From Fidelibacterota bacterium UBA6817 (lineage in GTDB: Bacteria > Fidelibacterota > Fidelibacteria > Fidelibacterales > Fidelibacteraceae): DNA of 6,987 nt. The translations under genes were made by a program, and so were the position numbers. The notes beneath the pieces are model-generated. The model was not told the DNA's origin, did no database searches, and saw only the letters and a list, made by a program, of their open reading frames with translations. Shown here piece after piece: positions 6,415-6,987 of this stretch (position 1 is the first letter of the stretch; each line of letters begins with the position of its first letter). The DNA lies in contig DKER01000237.1 in assembly GCA_002452555.1 (NCBI GenBank), forward strand, positions 1 to 6,987. The letters are read 5' to 3'.

Positions 6415-6987
6415 ATGAAGAAAGTATTTTTGTTCCTGATTCTTATCATGTTTACCAACGCTGCTTTAGCCGGTTATGAGTTCACGTCCTTGTTATTCGT
6501 TCCCTGGGGAGATAATGAACAGACGGTCCGTTTCGAAACATCACCCGGCGGTCAATTCGGCCCAACCGCTTTTCGCGTGTCAGGAGATGAAATACAGATT
6601 CTGGATGCCCGAAATCAATCGGTGAAGATTTTTAAAGATAACAAAGTAGTTCAGACCCTTCCGTTTCGATGTGAAACTGCCGATGATTTTATCGTTGGGA
6701 ACGGCAGTTTGTATCTGCTGTCATCCAACCGGGTGGAAAAACATACTCAAAATAAAGCGCTTGAAATTTTTGATACAAGAGATTTTAGGGATCGGATAAC
6801 CGGATTATACTTAACCAATCGTGATAACATTGTCATGCCGGCAAATTCGGGAAAAACGTATTATTTGAATACGGCAAAAAAGGATAATACGGAAATCCTT
6901 GAAGGGATTGTTTTACAGGAGGAAAGGTCTGTTCAAATCAGGTTCAGCCCCGGAAACCCTGCCCGTGTTTATCTGAACAACAGACAA
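6415..6987 (+). CDS. Exported protein of unknown function with beta-propeller-like repeats, 3'-partial
   Basis: The frame is open to the window end (191 codons seen). ATG 6415 is preceded by AGAGGA ending four bases upstream, a good Shine-Dalgarno sequence. Residues 1-19 are a classical Sec signal peptide: MKK, a hydrophobic core, then a likely cut after ALA19. The mature part is rich in beta strands, with the pattern seen in propeller blades: a segment GPTAFRVSGDEIQILDARNQ followed by a short strand KIF (about 49-73), then similar strand-turn-strand segments near 92-122 and 126-152. This pattern resembles NHL/PQQ-like propellers, which often act in binding rather than catalysis; that is inference from the pattern, and I do not recognise a named family. 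There is one cysteine (Cys86) and no lipobox, so it should be periplasmic or secreted. It is separated from rluB by 123 bases and probably has its own promoter. Confidence 0.8.
   Translation, partial: MKKVFLFLILIMFTNAALAGYEFTSLLFVPWGDNEQTVRFETSPGGQFGPTAFRVSGDEIQILDARNQSVKIFKDNKVVQTLPFRCETADDFIVGNGSLYLLSSNRVEKHTQNKALEIFDTRDFRDRITGLYLTNRDNIVMPANSGKTYYLNTAKKDNTEILEGIVLQEERSVQIRFSPGNPARVYLNNRQ

Overview
The window is ordinary protein-coding DNA, moderately AT-rich, with every supported gene on the + strand. Large periplasmic-TPR sensor kinases of the HisKA_2 type, next to a trpS-scpA-scpB-rluB housekeeping block, suggest a Gram-negative bacterium of the Bacteroidetes/FCB-like lineages or a nearby uncultivated phylum. 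This is inferred from gene style; no phylogenetic marker was tested.

Region 1 (1-3090) holds two tandem paralogous membrane histidine kinases. The upstream copy enters from outside the window and looks broken. Its ATP-binding domain has lost roughly 40 bases just after the N box, so the open frame stops at 895-897, while the rest of the ancestral domain is still readable in another frame to a stop at 996-998. The downstream copy (1081-3090, 669 aa) is intact: signal peptide, eight TPRs at a 40-residue period, one transmembrane helix, a coiled-coil linker, the EVHHRIKNN phosphoacceptor box and a full HATPase domain. No response regulator is visible, so its partner is unknown.

Region 2 (3091-3204) is a short intergenic stretch with a small heptanucleotide repeat and the strong Shine-Dalgarno sequence of trpS.

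Region 3 (3205-6291) is a tight, probably co-transcribed housekeeping operon: tryptophanyl-tRNA synthetase, the condensin accessory subunits ScpA and ScpB, and an RsuA/RluB-family rRNA pseudouridine synthase. Neighbouring genes overlap or are separated by only a few bases. ScpA and ScpB would work with an SMC protein encoded elsewhere.

Region 4 (6292-6987) has a 123-base intergenic region with a perfect TATAAT box, followed by the first 191 codons of an exported protein with beta-propeller-like repeats, cut by the window end.

I see no mobile element, CRISPR array, RNA gene or convincing new system. The most informative items are the decayed kinase copy beside its intact paralogue and the seven-residue linker difference between the two.
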